Assembly: GCA_946482005.1 (NCBI GenBank)
Contig: CAMLPV010000001.1
Span: 186,001 to 250,000 of the forward strand
Reading direction: 5' to 3'
Origin: an uncultured Gilliamella sp.
GTDB lineage: Bacteria > Pseudomonadota > Gammaproteobacteria > Enterobacterales > Orbaceae
DNA: 64,000 nucleotides
The notes beneath the pieces were generated by a model that saw nothing but the letters and a program-made list of their open reading frames with translations, was not told the DNA's origin and did no database searches. Shown piece by piece: positions 49,579-58,079 of this stretch; positions within the stretch are counted from its first letter, which is position 1, and every line of letters starts with the position of its first letter. Position numbers and translations under genes: made by a program.

Positions 49579-50018
49579 TGCAACTAACCGAACATTTTAC
49601 GCTTGAGGAATTTACCCGCTCAACCACAGGCGAGAGAGCCAAAATAAACAATTCTCTACCAGCTCAATTAATGCCCAATATCAAGCTAACTGCCAATAAA
49701 TTGGAGTGTGTAAGAAAAGTTTTAGGTTTCCCGATTATTATCACATCAGGCTATCGTTGTCCGGCTCTCAATACTCAAGTAGGCGGTTCACCAACTAGCG
49801 CGCACACCAAAGGGCTTGCCGTTGATTTTCATTGTGCATATGGGACGCCGAAAGCGATTTGCCAACGTTTAATTGATGCCGGTGTGCAGTTTGACAAATT
49901 AATTCAGGAGCACAACCAGTGGGTTCATATTGGATTTAGTCCGAGCAATAACCGCCAAATCGTGTTAACTGCGGTTAAACAGGGCGGTAAAACAGTTTAC
50001 GTCAATGGGTTAGTCTGA
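49578..50018 (+). CDS. Endolysin, M15-family L-alanyl-D-glutamate/D,D-peptidase
   Basis: The 146-residue protein is a single Peptidase_M15 domain, with zinc ligands in SAHTKGLAVDF (His76, Asp83) and WVHIGF (His117), and the TSGYRCPALN substrate stretch. It cuts peptide cross-links in peptidoglycan. It has no signal sequence, so it depends on the holin. It is chained to holin and Rz by one-base overlaps. Confidence 0.9.
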   Translation: MQLTEHFTLEEFTRSTTGERAKINNSLPAQLMPNIKLTANKLECVRKVLGFPIIITSGYRCPALNTQVGGSPTSAHTKGLAVDFHCAYGTPKAICQRLIDAGVQFDKLIQEHNQWVHIGFSPSNNRQIVLTAVKQGGKTVYVNGLV

Positions 50019-50386
50019 TGGATAAATTAAAACTACTTTATAAGCTGTCTCCGATAATATTATTAATTATTGTTATTTTTAGCATTTATTTTGCTTATCA
50101 ATGTTTTGAAGATGAACAAACAGCAAAACAGAAAATGACTGAATTATCTTCACAGATGCAACAATTACAGCAAACTATCGAGAGAAATAATCAGATTATT
50201 GCCGCTAACGAACAATCAAAACGTGAGCTAGAAAATCAATCTATTTCACGTCAGGAGCAGATCAATGAACAACTCAAAGATAATGATTGCGCTAATCAGT
50301 TCGTGCCTATGTCTATCTCTGGTAGCCTGTACAACCGAGCGAAAAGTTTACGTGAATCAGCCAATTCCAGCAAATCTGCTCAGTGA
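50018..50386 (+). CDS. Rz-like i-spanin
   Basis: The 122-residue protein has an N-terminal membrane anchor (LSPIILLIIVIFSIYFAYQC, about residues 10-29) followed by a long coiled coil (KQKMTELSSQMQQLQQTIER), as in inner-membrane spanins. With Rz1 it bridges both membranes and fuses the outer membrane at lysis. It starts in the overlap with the endolysin stop. A broken copy of its 3' part is at 37813. Confidence 0.85.
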   Translation: MDKLKLLYKLSPIILLIIVIFSIYFAYQCFEDEQTAKQKMTELSSQMQQLQQTIERNNQIIAANEQSKRELENQSISRQEQINEQLKDNDCANQFVPMSISGSLYNRAKSLRESANSSKSAQ

Positions 50387-50522
50387 TTGCATAGCAAATT
50401 TACCACCACAAAAAATGACATTTGGCGATAGTGTTAGCTATAACGAGCATCTCTTGAATGTTATTGAGATGTGCAATCAAGATAAAAGAGCAATAAAAAA
50501 AATAATTAGCGTAATCAATTAA
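50265..50522 (+). CDS. Rz1-like o-spanin lipoprotein (nested in Rz)
   Basis: The 85-residue lipoprotein starts inside Rz in another frame and extends 136 bases past its end. Signal peptide MIALISSCLCLSLVAC has the lipobox cysteine at residue 22 counted from the ATG at 50265, which is preceded by GGAGC; an internal ATG at 50283 is also possible. The mature part contains VNQPIPANLL. It is anchored in the outer membrane and pairs with Rz. Confidence 0.85.
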   Translation: MNNSKIMIALISSCLCLSLVACTTERKVYVNQPIPANLLSDCIANLPPQKMTFGDSVSYNEHLLNVIEMCNQDKRAIKKIISVIN

Positions 50523-50809
50523 ATAGAGCTTAGTTTTTAACTTTCACTCTATACAAATAAACCATGTTTATATAATTTAACTATTTGATTTGCATAATGA
50601 TATTTATAGATTTTTAATCTATAGGAAAGACAGATGCAATAATATACTAATAACAATTGAAACCTTTCAATGTTAAAAGTCACCCTAACCACGAATTAAA
50701 TATATAACTCTATCGAGCATCATAAGAGCTATACCTTTAATAATCAGTAAGTAAAAATTAACCTATTTGCCGCTTAATTGCGGTTTTTTTTATTTTTGGA
50801 GAAACTAAC
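50523..50809 (+). other. Gap between lysis cassette and tail module; head genes absent
   Basis: These 287 bases hold no gene. In lambda-like phages, terminase, portal, protease, capsid and head-tail joining genes would lie here. A terminator-like hairpin, CCGC-TTAATT-GCGG plus T8 (50770-50790), ends 20 bases before the tail tube start, so tail expression would need antitermination or a promoter inside the hairpin-to-start interval. Confidence 0.7.
50770..50790 (+). terminator. Rho-independent terminator just upstream of tail tube gene
   Basis: CCGC, loop TTAATT, GCGG followed by eight T. It repeats the core of the terminator at 49016. GGAG of the tail tube ribosome site follows directly. Confidence 0.85.
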
Positions 50810-51280
50810 ATGACTGAAGTACAAAAATCACAAAGCGAATATACCAAAACTAGAGATATCGGTGTATTTATTAGTAAAGATCCTTCAACAAAATTCATCA
50901 CTGATACCACCCCAAAATTAAGTTTAGAGTGTACGGTAACCGACTATTCCATGACATCACCAGAAGGTGAAGAGATTGATGTATCAACACTTTCCTCTCG
51001 TACCAAAGAAACCATTAGTGGATTGCCGGCTGAACCAACTGTATCAATGAACGTTAATTTTGTTATAGCAAATGATGGTCAAAAAGCTTTAAGAGAATCC
51101 TATGAGTCAGGTAATAATTACGCATTTAAAATCCAACATGAGGATGGTAGTTCTGTTGACTGGATTGCGCGCGTTACCAATTTTGAGTTTAAAGGTGAAA
51201 AGAATGGCATTTTAACTGGTTCATTCGCATTCAAAGTAAAAGGCTCATTTGTGTTTAATGAACCGACTCCAGCTAATTAA
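50810..51280 (+). CDS. Major tail tube protein (lambda V-like)
   Basis: The 156-residue strand-rich protein reads FITDTTPKLSLECTVTDYSM then ISGLPAEPTVSMNVNFVIAN and ends TGSFAFKVKGSFVF. Size, composition and position directly before a G/GT chaperone pair and tape measure identify it as the tube protein of a flexible siphophage-type tail. It is the first gene of the tail module, whereas lambda has Z and U before it. Confidence 0.8.
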   Translation: MTEVQKSQSEYTKTRDIGVFISKDPSTKFITDTTPKLSLECTVTDYSMTSPEGEEIDVSTLSSRTKETISGLPAEPTVSMNVNFVIANDGQKALRESYESGNNYAFKIQHEDGSSVDWIARVTNFEFKGEKNGILTGSFAFKVKGSFVFNEPTPAN

Positions 51281-51300
51281 TTTGTGGAGAAAACATCATA

Positions 51301-51684
51301 ATGAATTTAAAGAAAATTATCACTGCTAAAAATTCAGGCTTTCGCACTAAAGAGTTTCAGGTGGCAGAATGGAATACAACAATTTGTGTTCGAGAACCGT
51401 TACATATTGATTTTTATCGTTATGTAAAATCCATTGAAAAAACGTCAAAAGATGACTCATTAACTGAGCAAGAAAAAGACTTACTTAATATCAAAGCTGA
51501 AACTTTATTATTTGCTGCAACCGTAATTGATAAAAACGGTAATCTTATTTTCAATAGTAATGACAGTAAAGAAATGGAGGCGTTAGTAGAAAGTTATGGT
51601 CCTGTTCATACTCGAGTACTGAATAAAGCCCTCGAATTGATAGAGTTAAATAACGATCCTCTCAAAGAGGCTGAAAAAAAGTAG
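51301..51684 (+). CDS. Tail assembly chaperone G
   Basis: The 127-residue, mostly helical protein begins MNLKKIITAKNSGFRTKEFQ and lies between tube and tape measure, as gpG does in lambda. It ends GAA AAA AAG TAG, where a slippery site allows a -1 shift into the T extension. G keeps the tape measure soluble during tail assembly. Confidence 0.8.
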   Translation: MNLKKIITAKNSGFRTKEFQVAEWNTTICVREPLHIDFYRYVKSIEKTSKDDSLTEQEKDLLNIKAETLLFAATVIDKNGNLIFNSNDSKEMEALVESYGPVHTRVLNKALELIELNNDPLKEAEKK

Positions 51685-51977
51685 AAAATGAACCAGAGCT
51701 TTTCTTTAAATTAAAGCTAGCATTAAGGCTTGGTAAAACACTAGCTGAACTTGAGCAATCACTTTCAGCTAGTGAATTTTACTACTGGGTCGCATTTGAT
51801 AAATTAAATCCTATCAGTGACGAGCGAAATGACTGGCATGCAGCTCAAATTTCTTCATCTATATACCGCTCACAAGGTGGAAAAGTCTCTTTCGACGACT
51901 GTTTAATTAAATTTAGAGAAGAGAAAAAGCAACCAGTCACTTTATTCGACGCATTATCTAACTTAATTGGAAAATAA
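51301..51977 (+). CDS. Tail assembly chaperone GT fusion by -1 frameshift
   Basis: The heptamer A AAA AAG at 51675-51681 sits directly before the G stop and fits X XXY YYZ in the G frame. A -1 slip continues KVENEPELFFKLKLALRLGK and on to SNLIGK, adding about 98 codons up to TAA at 51975-51977, two bases from the tape measure start. The extension has the length and position of lambda T, which recruits tube protein to the tape measure. Expected output is mostly G with a small share of GT. Confidence 0.85.
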
Positions 51978-51978
51978 T

Positions 51979-54900
51979 ATGGCTATACCGCGAGAATTGG
52001 TGATACGACTCAGTGCAAATTCAGAATCGTATCAACGAGAAATTAAAAGAGCAACCCGTCTTGGTAATGATTATTACAAAACAATGGAGAAATATTCACG
52101 GCGTTTTGATCAACACATTGCCAACAATAAGAAATCAATTCAAGCAATCAATGCGCATTTAAGTAAGTTAAAAATTTCAGCCTCCGGGATGCCCAAAACA
52201 CTTGGAGTTGATTTTTCAATTACTGGTATTTTGAAAATGGCCGATGACTATGGGCAAATGGCCAATCGCGTCAAAATGGCAATAGATTCAGTTGGCGGAT
52301 CTGCTGATGATTATCAATTAGTTCAAGACAGGTTACTTGCAATAAGCAACAGAAATGGTAAAGCGATTTCAGATTCCCAAAAGTTATATATTGCGACTGC
52401 TTCATCAATGTCTGATTTAGGTTACAGTACTAATGAAACGGTCGATTTTATCGAGGCGATGTCAAATAGTTATAAAATAAATGCGACATCAGCAACTGAC
52501 GTATCGACAAGTATAAAAGCAATCAATGAATCACTGCTTACGGGTAAAGTAAGCGGTGATGATTTTAAAAAAATATTGTCATCAACATCTAATGTTGCTA
52601 CTGCATTATCTGACTCCATGGGAGAATCTGAAGCTACCATTATCCAACTCGGTATGTCTGGTAAAATTTCAATGCGTCAACTTTCTGAAGCGATGATTAA
52701 CGCCAAAGATAAAACGGGTAAAATGGCAGATGCCATGGGTAATACTCTTCAAGGTGGCTTTAATGCATTATCTAATGATTTTGGACAATTAGTTAACGAA
52801 TTAAATAATAGTCTTGGATTAACTAATAATATATCGAAAGCTTTAAAAATTTTAGCTGATAATATTGGATTAGTTTCCGTTGCTGGAGCGGCAGTTGTAT
52901 CGGCCAAATTTAGCAATTATCTAAATGGTGCATATACATCATTAAAAAAAGTTTCAGCTGAAATAGTAGATCAAATTAATAAAACCAGAAATCTTGCACT
53001 AGCCCAAAAATATCTTGCTGAGTCTGAGCTGCAAAAAATAGCAGTTGAAAAACAATCTATTGCAAGCACCAAACAGGCGGCAATTGCTAGATTGCAAAAT
53101 ATTTCCGGTATTAGTTCTAGCATATATGTACGAAGAGCTGTCTTAGCACTTGAAGCTCAAGAAATTGCTCTAACTGAAAGGGAAACGCAGGCTAAAAATG
53201 GACTTAGGGCAGCAAATGAGAGGCTTAAGTTATCAAGTAGCGCAATGACTATTTTAACTCGTGCCGGTAGTACCTTGTTAGGAGTACTTGGTGGTCCATT
53301 AGGATTAGCGATGACAGCCATTGCTGTTGGGACGGCTTTTTTCTCAATGAGAGATGGCGCGAATAGTGCTAAAAAACCAATCGAAGATCTGCAATTACCT
53401 GTTGATCAATTGATAGCAAAATACAAGGAACTTGATAAAGCACGTCAAGCCGTGTATAAAGATGATACCAATTCAAAGGTTAAAGATAAAGAAAAAGAAG
53501 TTGATGAAAATATCTCTGTTCTTAAACAAGATATAACAAAAGCATTAACTATAATTAAGCCAACTGGACATGACTACCCTAAAGTTCAAAGTGTATTACC
53601 TTCTGGAAACGCAGCAGCGATTGATACATATATAGAAAAAATAATAACTTTGTATGACCAAGTTAAAAATGGAACATTGCTAGATTATGGTTTTGGTGAA
53701 GAGTTATATGAAGCTAACAATCAATTAAATGAAGCAACACTTAATAATGAACAGTTTGGATCATCATTAGTCCAAATGACTAGTAAATTACTAAACAATG
53801 TAAATGTATTAGCTCAGGAAAAAGAAAAGCTGGATGCCATGAATAAAGCATCTGAAGTTGCCCAAAATGGTCTTAAAAAGCTTGACGTAGCAGATTTTCC
53901 AAACCTCGGTTACCAACTTCGTATATTAAACCAAGATCTAGAAACAAACAGTCAAAAAACAGGATTATCCGCGGAACAGGTTTACATATTAGCCGGTTTA
54001 CAAAAAGCAGCGGGTAATGCAGCATTGGCACATTCAAAAGACCTTATTGCTTTAGTGACCAATCAGGAACTATCAGCAGAAATGTCAGATGAATTAGCTG
54101 AAAAATTGAAAGAGTACATTGAGAAGTTACGAAAGTCTTATCAAGAACAAGAGAAGCTAAAGCGTAGTAGTTTGGATAAAAATCCAACTAATCTTTATCA
54201 ATCCCAACTTGGAAAACTTAACGATCAAATTAATGCCTATAAAGATATCACTGAACTTCAAAAAATCAGACGTCAATTAGCAGAGGGTGAATTAAAAGTA
54301 TTATCTAGTGAGCAAAAAAAAGCTTTAGAAAATAAAGCCATTGAGATTGATCAACTTAATGCCCAAAAAGAATACAAATCTATTCTTGATTCAATGCGTA
54401 GTCCTACCGAACAACAATTTGATAGTTACAAACAAAATTTGTCAGTTCTTGAAAAAAGTAACGTTTCCTTGCAAGAACGTGAAGAGTTGCTTAAAAAAAT
54501 GAATCAAAAAATGATTCAATCAGCGCCTACGTTAAGTATTCAAAATTCTTATAATGGACCAGGTAGTGAGCTAATCAAAGTTGCTGAAGATGAAAAAAAC
54601 CTCAAAGATTGGCAGCAACAACAGTTAGCAATTCAAACTGATTTGCTAAATGCTAAGTTAATAAATCATCAAGAATATGCTGACGCAGTTTTGAGCATCG
54701 AGGAAACTATGCAGAATAAGCAACAAGAGTTGCAATCTGCATATACAATGGCGGCGTTAGGTACATTTTCAACACTAACTGGTTCAATTGCTGATATGTT
54801 CAAACAAACAGCTGGTGAATCATCAGCTGCATATAAAGTGATGTTTTTAGCTAGTAAGGCTTCTGCTATTGCTCAAGCTATTATTAGTACAGAAGTTGCA

Positions 54901-55290
54901 GCATCAAAAGCGCTTGAACTTGGCCCTATTTTTGGTATTTCCGCTGCAAGTTGGATCAGAGGATTAGGTTATGCTTCAGTCGGATTGATTGCAGCTCAAA
55001 CCATTTCAGGTATGGCGCATAGTGGTATCGATAGTATTCCTCGCGAAGGAACTTGGTTACTCGATAAAGGCGAGAGAGTTGTTGATGCGCGCACAAATGC
55101 TGATTTAAAAAATTTCCTTGATACATCTAAATCATCTGGCGGCAGTATTACTGTAAATGTACCAGTCAATGTTGGCGGAGGTGATATTAGCGAGGAAGAC
55201 GGCAAAGAAATCGGTATAATGATAAAACAATCAGTGTTATCAATACTAGACGAACAAATGCGACCTGGTGGTAAATTAAATCGTCGTTGA
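51979..55290 (+). CDS. Tail tape measure protein
   Basis: The 1103-residue protein starts MAIPRELVIRLSANSESYQR and is largely helical with long coiled coils (about residues 330-420, 490-560 and 690-870). It has a hydrophobic stretch near residues 430-455 (LTRAGSTLLGVLGGPLGLAM) and a second near 960-1015. It sets tail length, implying a tail roughly as long as those of mid-size siphophages. I start at ATG 51979, just after the GT stop; the in-frame TTG at 51967 is less likely. The gene is intact. Confidence 0.88.
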   Translation: MAIPRELVIRLSANSESYQREIKRATRLGNDYYKTMEKYSRRFDQHIANNKKSIQAINAHLSKLKISASGMPKTLGVDFSITGILKMADDYGQMANRVKMAIDSVGGSADDYQLVQDRLLAISNRNGKAISDSQKLYIATASSMSDLGYSTNETVDFIEAMSNSYKINATSATDVSTSIKAINESLLTGKVSGDDFKKILSSTSNVATALSDSMGESEATIIQLGMSGKISMRQLSEAMINAKDKTGKMADAMGNTLQGGFNALSNDFGQLVNELNNSLGLTNNISKALKILADNIGLVSVAGAAVVSAKFSNYLNGAYTSLKKVSAEIVDQINKTRNLALAQKYLAESELQKIAVEKQSIASTKQAAIARLQNISGISSSIYVRRAVLALEAQEIALTERETQAKNGLRAANERLKLSSSAMTILTRAGSTLLGVLGGPLGLAMTAIAVGTAFFSMRDGANSAKKPIEDLQLPVDQLIAKYKELDKARQAVYKDDTNSKVKDKEKEVDENISVLKQDITKALTIIKPTGHDYPKVQSVLPSGNAAAIDTYIEKIITLYDQVKNGTLLDYGFGEELYEANNQLNEATLNNEQFGSSLVQMTSKLLNNVNVLAQEKEKLDAMNKASEVAQNGLKKLDVADFPNLGYQLRILNQDLETNSQKTGLSAEQVYILAGLQKAAGNAALAHSKDLIALVTNQELSAEMSDELAEKLKEYIEKLRKSYQEQEKLKRSSLDKNPTNLYQSQLGKLNDQINAYKDITELQKIRRQLAEGELKVLSSEQKKALENKAIEIDQLNAQKEYKSILDSMRSPTEQQFDSYKQNLSVLEKSNVSLQEREELLKKMNQKMIQSAPTLSIQNSYNGPGSELIKVAEDEKNLKDWQQQQLAIQTDLLNAKLINHQEYADAVLSIEETMQNKQQELQSAYTMAALGTFSTLTGSIADMFKQTAGESSAAYKVMFLASKASAIAQAIISTEVAASKALELGPIFGISAASWIRGLGYASVGLIAAQTISGMAHSGIDSIPREGTWLLDKGERVVDARTNADLKNFLDTSKSSGGSITVNVPVNVGGGDISEEDGKEIGIMIKQSVLSILDEQMRPGGKLNRR

Positions 55291-55301
55291 TTTAATAACT
55301 A

Positions 55302-55351
55302 AAATTTCATACCATTCATTATATATTAGTGACATAAGGATGAATGGAATG
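55302..55351 (+). promoter_or_regulatory. Shared 5' leader of cargo gene 1
   Basis: AAATTTCATACCATT, then about 20 variable bases, then ACATAAGGATGAATGGAATGAAA in part. The same arrangement occurs at 57418-57464 ahead of the second cargo gene (AAATTTCATACCATT ... ACATTAGGATGG). It probably holds a promoter and ribosome site. Confidence 0.55.
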
Positions 55352-55903
55352 AAATGGTTTATCATATCAATTTTGGTTGTAGGTACATTAGTATCAACAT
55401 TTTTAATATATGTACATGAAAGTGTTAGCTATGATGATGTTTTTTTATATGACTTGAAGCAAAGATGTTCCTTTGCAACTAAAGAACGTATGGTGGCGCC
55501 ATCGTCGTATAAAATTCTAGAATTATCCTTGACTAGTAAGAAAAACTGGAGCCAAGATAGAATTGATAATTACTTTTCAAGAAATCGAATATATTCATCA
55601 TTAAAAGAAAAGTATAATGATCCCAAAAATTTCTACAACACAACTGCTTTGGTTAAATTTTCATCCAAAAACCGAATGGGTGTTGATTTAGTCGGTTATT
55701 CTTCATGCGAATATTATATTGACAACACTCGTGAACCAAGAGTTGATGAAATTGGAGAAATAGATATTGATGGACATAATTACAAAAAAGATAGCTTGGA
55801 TTATATTTATGCTGAATTAACATTGAATAAACATGGGATAAAATATTCGTTAATAGACAAGATAAAAACCTTAATGAATATAGAGTTTGAGTATAAACGA
55901 TAA
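55349..55903 (+). CDS. Cargo protein 1 in tail module: membrane-anchored, unknown function
   Basis: The 184-residue protein has one N-terminal membrane segment (WFIISILVVGTLVSTFLIYV) and a periplasmic-side domain with cysteines in LKQRCSFATK and YSSCEYY, able to form a disulphide. The family is not known to me. ATG 55349 is at proper distance from AAGGA; the ATG at 55340 overlaps it. It lies between tape measure and the CRISPR array and shares its leader with the gene at 57462, so it appears to be an independently transcribed cargo gene rather than a virion protein. Confidence 0.6.
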   Translation: MKWFIISILVVGTLVSTFLIYVHESVSYDDVFLYDLKQRCSFATKERMVAPSSYKILELSLTSKKNWSQDRIDNYFSRNRIYSSLKEKYNDPKNFYNTTALVKFSSKNRMGVDLVGYSSCEYYIDNTREPRVDEIGEIDIDGHNYKKDSLDYIYAELTLNKHGIKYSLIDKIKTLMNIEFEYKR

Positions 55904-55943
55904 ATATAACCAACTAAATTAATTGTAGATCTCCAACTTTTAT

Positions 55944-55965
55944 TTCCCGATCATAAGATCGGGAA
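55944..55965. terminator. Hairpin after cargo gene 1
   Basis: TTCCCGATC, loop ATAA, GATCGGGAA: a perfect nine-pair stem about 40 bases after the stop. There is no T-run on the plus strand. Confidence 0.6.
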
Positions 55966-56085
55966 TGCGTCTAACACAATACCCATATGAGAGAATACGT
56001 TCGCTATCTCGTTACAGTTTTGTGCTCCAGATCTCCTTTTGAGTAATTTAAGGCGTAGTTATGATGCGGCGAGTGGTGTAAAACA

Positions 56086-56114
56086 GTGTTGCCTGTATTC
56101 ACTGGGATTAATCA
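56086..56114 (+). repeat. Degenerate CRISPR repeat relic upstream of the array
   Basis: GTGTTGCCTGTATTCACTGG and the following GATTAATCA match the array repeat at 23 of 29 positions. It lies 385 bases before the first intact repeat, with a decayed 41-codon frame (56124-56249) between. It may mark an older array end or leader. Confidence 0.55.
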
Positions 56115-56470
56115 ATAATAGAGATGAATTTTGACCCTATTGAGTTACAGTTGTTTAGTATTTGTAAACAAACATTAGTCACTGCTATCAATCCGTTGAA
56201 TGATTTGCGAGAAAAAATAGAATCGTCAGCGTTAAAATGTCACCATTAAAGAATTACAGGGCGTGCAAATGTGGTTCGTCAAATCGCTTACTTGATCAGA
56301 TACCCGCTTATAGCCAAGTTACATAAGCAAATAACCTAAAAAATAGAGTCATTTTGCTAATAATAAATCACTAAAAACATCTCAATAAAATCATGCCAAA
56401 AAACAGTAAAAAAGTTGGTGGAAATTTATCGCTTAGTATTTTAACTAATAAACAATAAGTTATAATAAGA
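56115..56470 (+). promoter_or_regulatory. Presumed CRISPR leader region
   Basis: This AT-rich stretch ends ATAATAAGA directly at repeat 1 and is the side opposite the degenerate last repeat, so it should be the leader side from which the array is transcribed and extended. Its left half holds a short frame, MNFDPIELQLFSICKQTLVT, probably a leftover phage gene. Confidence 0.5.
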
Positions 56471-57354
56471 GTGTTCCCTGTATACACAGGGATAGACCGC
56501 TCTCTTTATGTTGACGTAACCATGTGCCCTGGTGTTCCCTGTATACACAGGGATAGACCGGAACATGTCAATAAATAAATGAGTGTTTTTGTGTGTTCCC
56601 TGTATACACAGGGATAGACCGCTGACAGTAGCCTCAAAAATAAAAAACGAAACGTGTTCCCTGTATACACAGGGATAGACCGTTTACAAAGATGGGAAAG
56701 ACTTCATCGGTATTGTGTTCCCTGTATACACAGGGATAGACCGGTTTGCCAATTGAGTTAGACTGGGCTATAGAGGTGTTCCCTGTATACACAGGGATAG
56801 ACCGGGCGCGTTTACAAATTCACTTAATCAATGGAAGTGTTCCCTGTATACACAGGGATAGACCGCACCGGCTCGACGTCAACAATTGAAGTTATAAGTG
56901 TTCCCTGTATACACAGGGATAGACCGTGATGGGGTAATTGATAAACTATATAAACGAGGTGTTCCCTGTATACACAGGGATAGACCGGGTTATTTAATGA
57001 AGTAAAAGCGTTTGGTGATGTGTTCCCTGTATACACAGGGATAGACCGCCGATCAAACCAATTTTTACTAATAATTTTTCGTGTTCCCTGTATACACAGG
57101 GATAGACCGTCTTTTTTTATCGAGCGCGATTAGTCGATAAAAGTGTTCCCTGTATACACAGGGATAGACCGTGAAATTTTACGGAAAAATCATTGGTGAT
57201 GAAGTGTTCCCTGTATACACAGGGATAAACCGGACAATGGATTAAAGCTCGCCGACAAGAGCTAGTGTTCCCTGTATACACAGGGATAAACCGGTTTTTA
57301 TGAGGGAGCTAATCGGCGTTTATTAGTGTACCCTTTATGTACTGGGATAATAGG
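56471..57354 (+). CRISPR. Type I-E-like CRISPR array, 14 intact repeats and one degenerate
   Basis: 29-base repeats beginning GTGTTCCCTGTATACACAGG and ending GATAGACCG start at 56471 and recur every 61 bases (spacers 32, one of 33) up to 57265; a degraded 15th repeat lies at 57326-57354. The CCCTGT-ATAC-ACAGGG stem gives the crRNA hairpin. The repeat matches the class of E. coli type I-E (G-GTTCCCC...GGGGATAAACCG). Repeats 13 and 14 end GATAAACCG, the others GATAGACCG. There are 14 different spacers. No cas gene is in the window, so the array would rely on Cas proteins encoded elsewhere. It lies inside the tail module between tape measure and minor tail protein M. Confidence 0.97.
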
Positions 57355-57417
57355 TGCACAGTTACAAAAAGAATAACGAATAGAAGAATTACTAAAAGTT
57401 TATTGATTTAACTGTCG

Positions 57418-57464
57418 AAATTTCATACCATTTAAAAAATGAACACATTAGGATGGATAGTATG
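57418..57464 (+). promoter_or_regulatory. Shared 5' leader of cargo gene 2
   Basis: Repeats the AAATTTCATACCATT and AGGATG-AT--ATGAAA elements seen at 55302-55351, ahead of an unrelated coding sequence. Confidence 0.55.
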
Positions 57465-57959
57465 AAAAGGATTTTGTTTTGTTTATTGTTTTTCCCTTTT
57501 CTAGTTAGCGCAAATTCGAATTTAACCGAAAATGATATATCTACATATTTAGCTGACATATGCAAGTCAACTCCTTATTATTTCACACAACAAATGAATG
57601 GATTAATCATAAAGGATAATAGCCAAAGTACTATCGGGAAAATTTCACGTGAAGATATAAACAAATACAAATTAATAGAAAAATATAAAAACCTTGGTGA
57701 TGATGCGTTCAAAAGTTATGCAACAATAATTGACATGACTGGTGAAATAAATATCAAGAATATTCACTCTGAAACCAGAATTGCGGGTGTGTGTTTAGTT
57801 TTAGTCGCTCAAGATGACATAATGAGTGTAACTGCTGACTATGTGATGGCGCATAGTGAGGGTATTTCAAAATTACCCATTGCAATCATGGAAACCCTAG
57901 TAAATAAAAACGTAAATGAACTTGAAACGTTGTTAGAGAAAATAAAAAAATTTAACTAG
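57462..57959 (+). CDS. Cargo protein 2 in tail module: secreted, unknown function
   Basis: The 165-residue protein has a signal peptide (MKRILFCLLFFPFLVSA, cut before NSN). The mature part is helical, with cysteines in LADICKST and RIAGVCLVLV and an ending ELETLLEKIKKFN. The family is not known to me. The ATG at 57462 is chosen for spacing to AGGATGG. It follows the CRISPR array and precedes a terminator and the M gene. Shared leader but no sequence similarity with the 55349 protein suggests interchangeable cargo. Confidence 0.6.
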   Translation: MKRILFCLLFFPFLVSANSNLTENDISTYLADICKSTPYYFTQQMNGLIIKDNSQSTIGKISREDINKYKLIEKYKNLGDDAFKSYATIIDMTGEINIKNIHSETRIAGVCLVLVAQDDIMSVTADYVMAHSEGISKLPIAIMETLVNKNVNELETLLEKIKKFN

Positions 57960-58079
57960 TAAAGTTGTACCTAGAGGGGAGCATTGCCGTGTAGGTCGTT
58001 TAGAAATCTAGAGGACGACAATACATCATTGATTTATACCGTATAGGTAACTAAAAATTCACAATTAAAATTCACACAT

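Noticed and set aside
55914-56470. cas gene remnants next to the CRISPR array
   Set aside because: No frame resembles Cas proteins; the only short frame (56124-56249) looks like a phage-gene leftover.
56824-57036. Minus-strand frame across the CRISPR array with repeated peptide PVYTGNT
   Set aside because: It is a translation of CRISPR repeats, not a gene.
56500-57325. Self-targeting spacers against this element
   Set aside because: Reading the 14 spacers against the window by eye gave no matching protospacer; only a computed search could exclude weaker matches.
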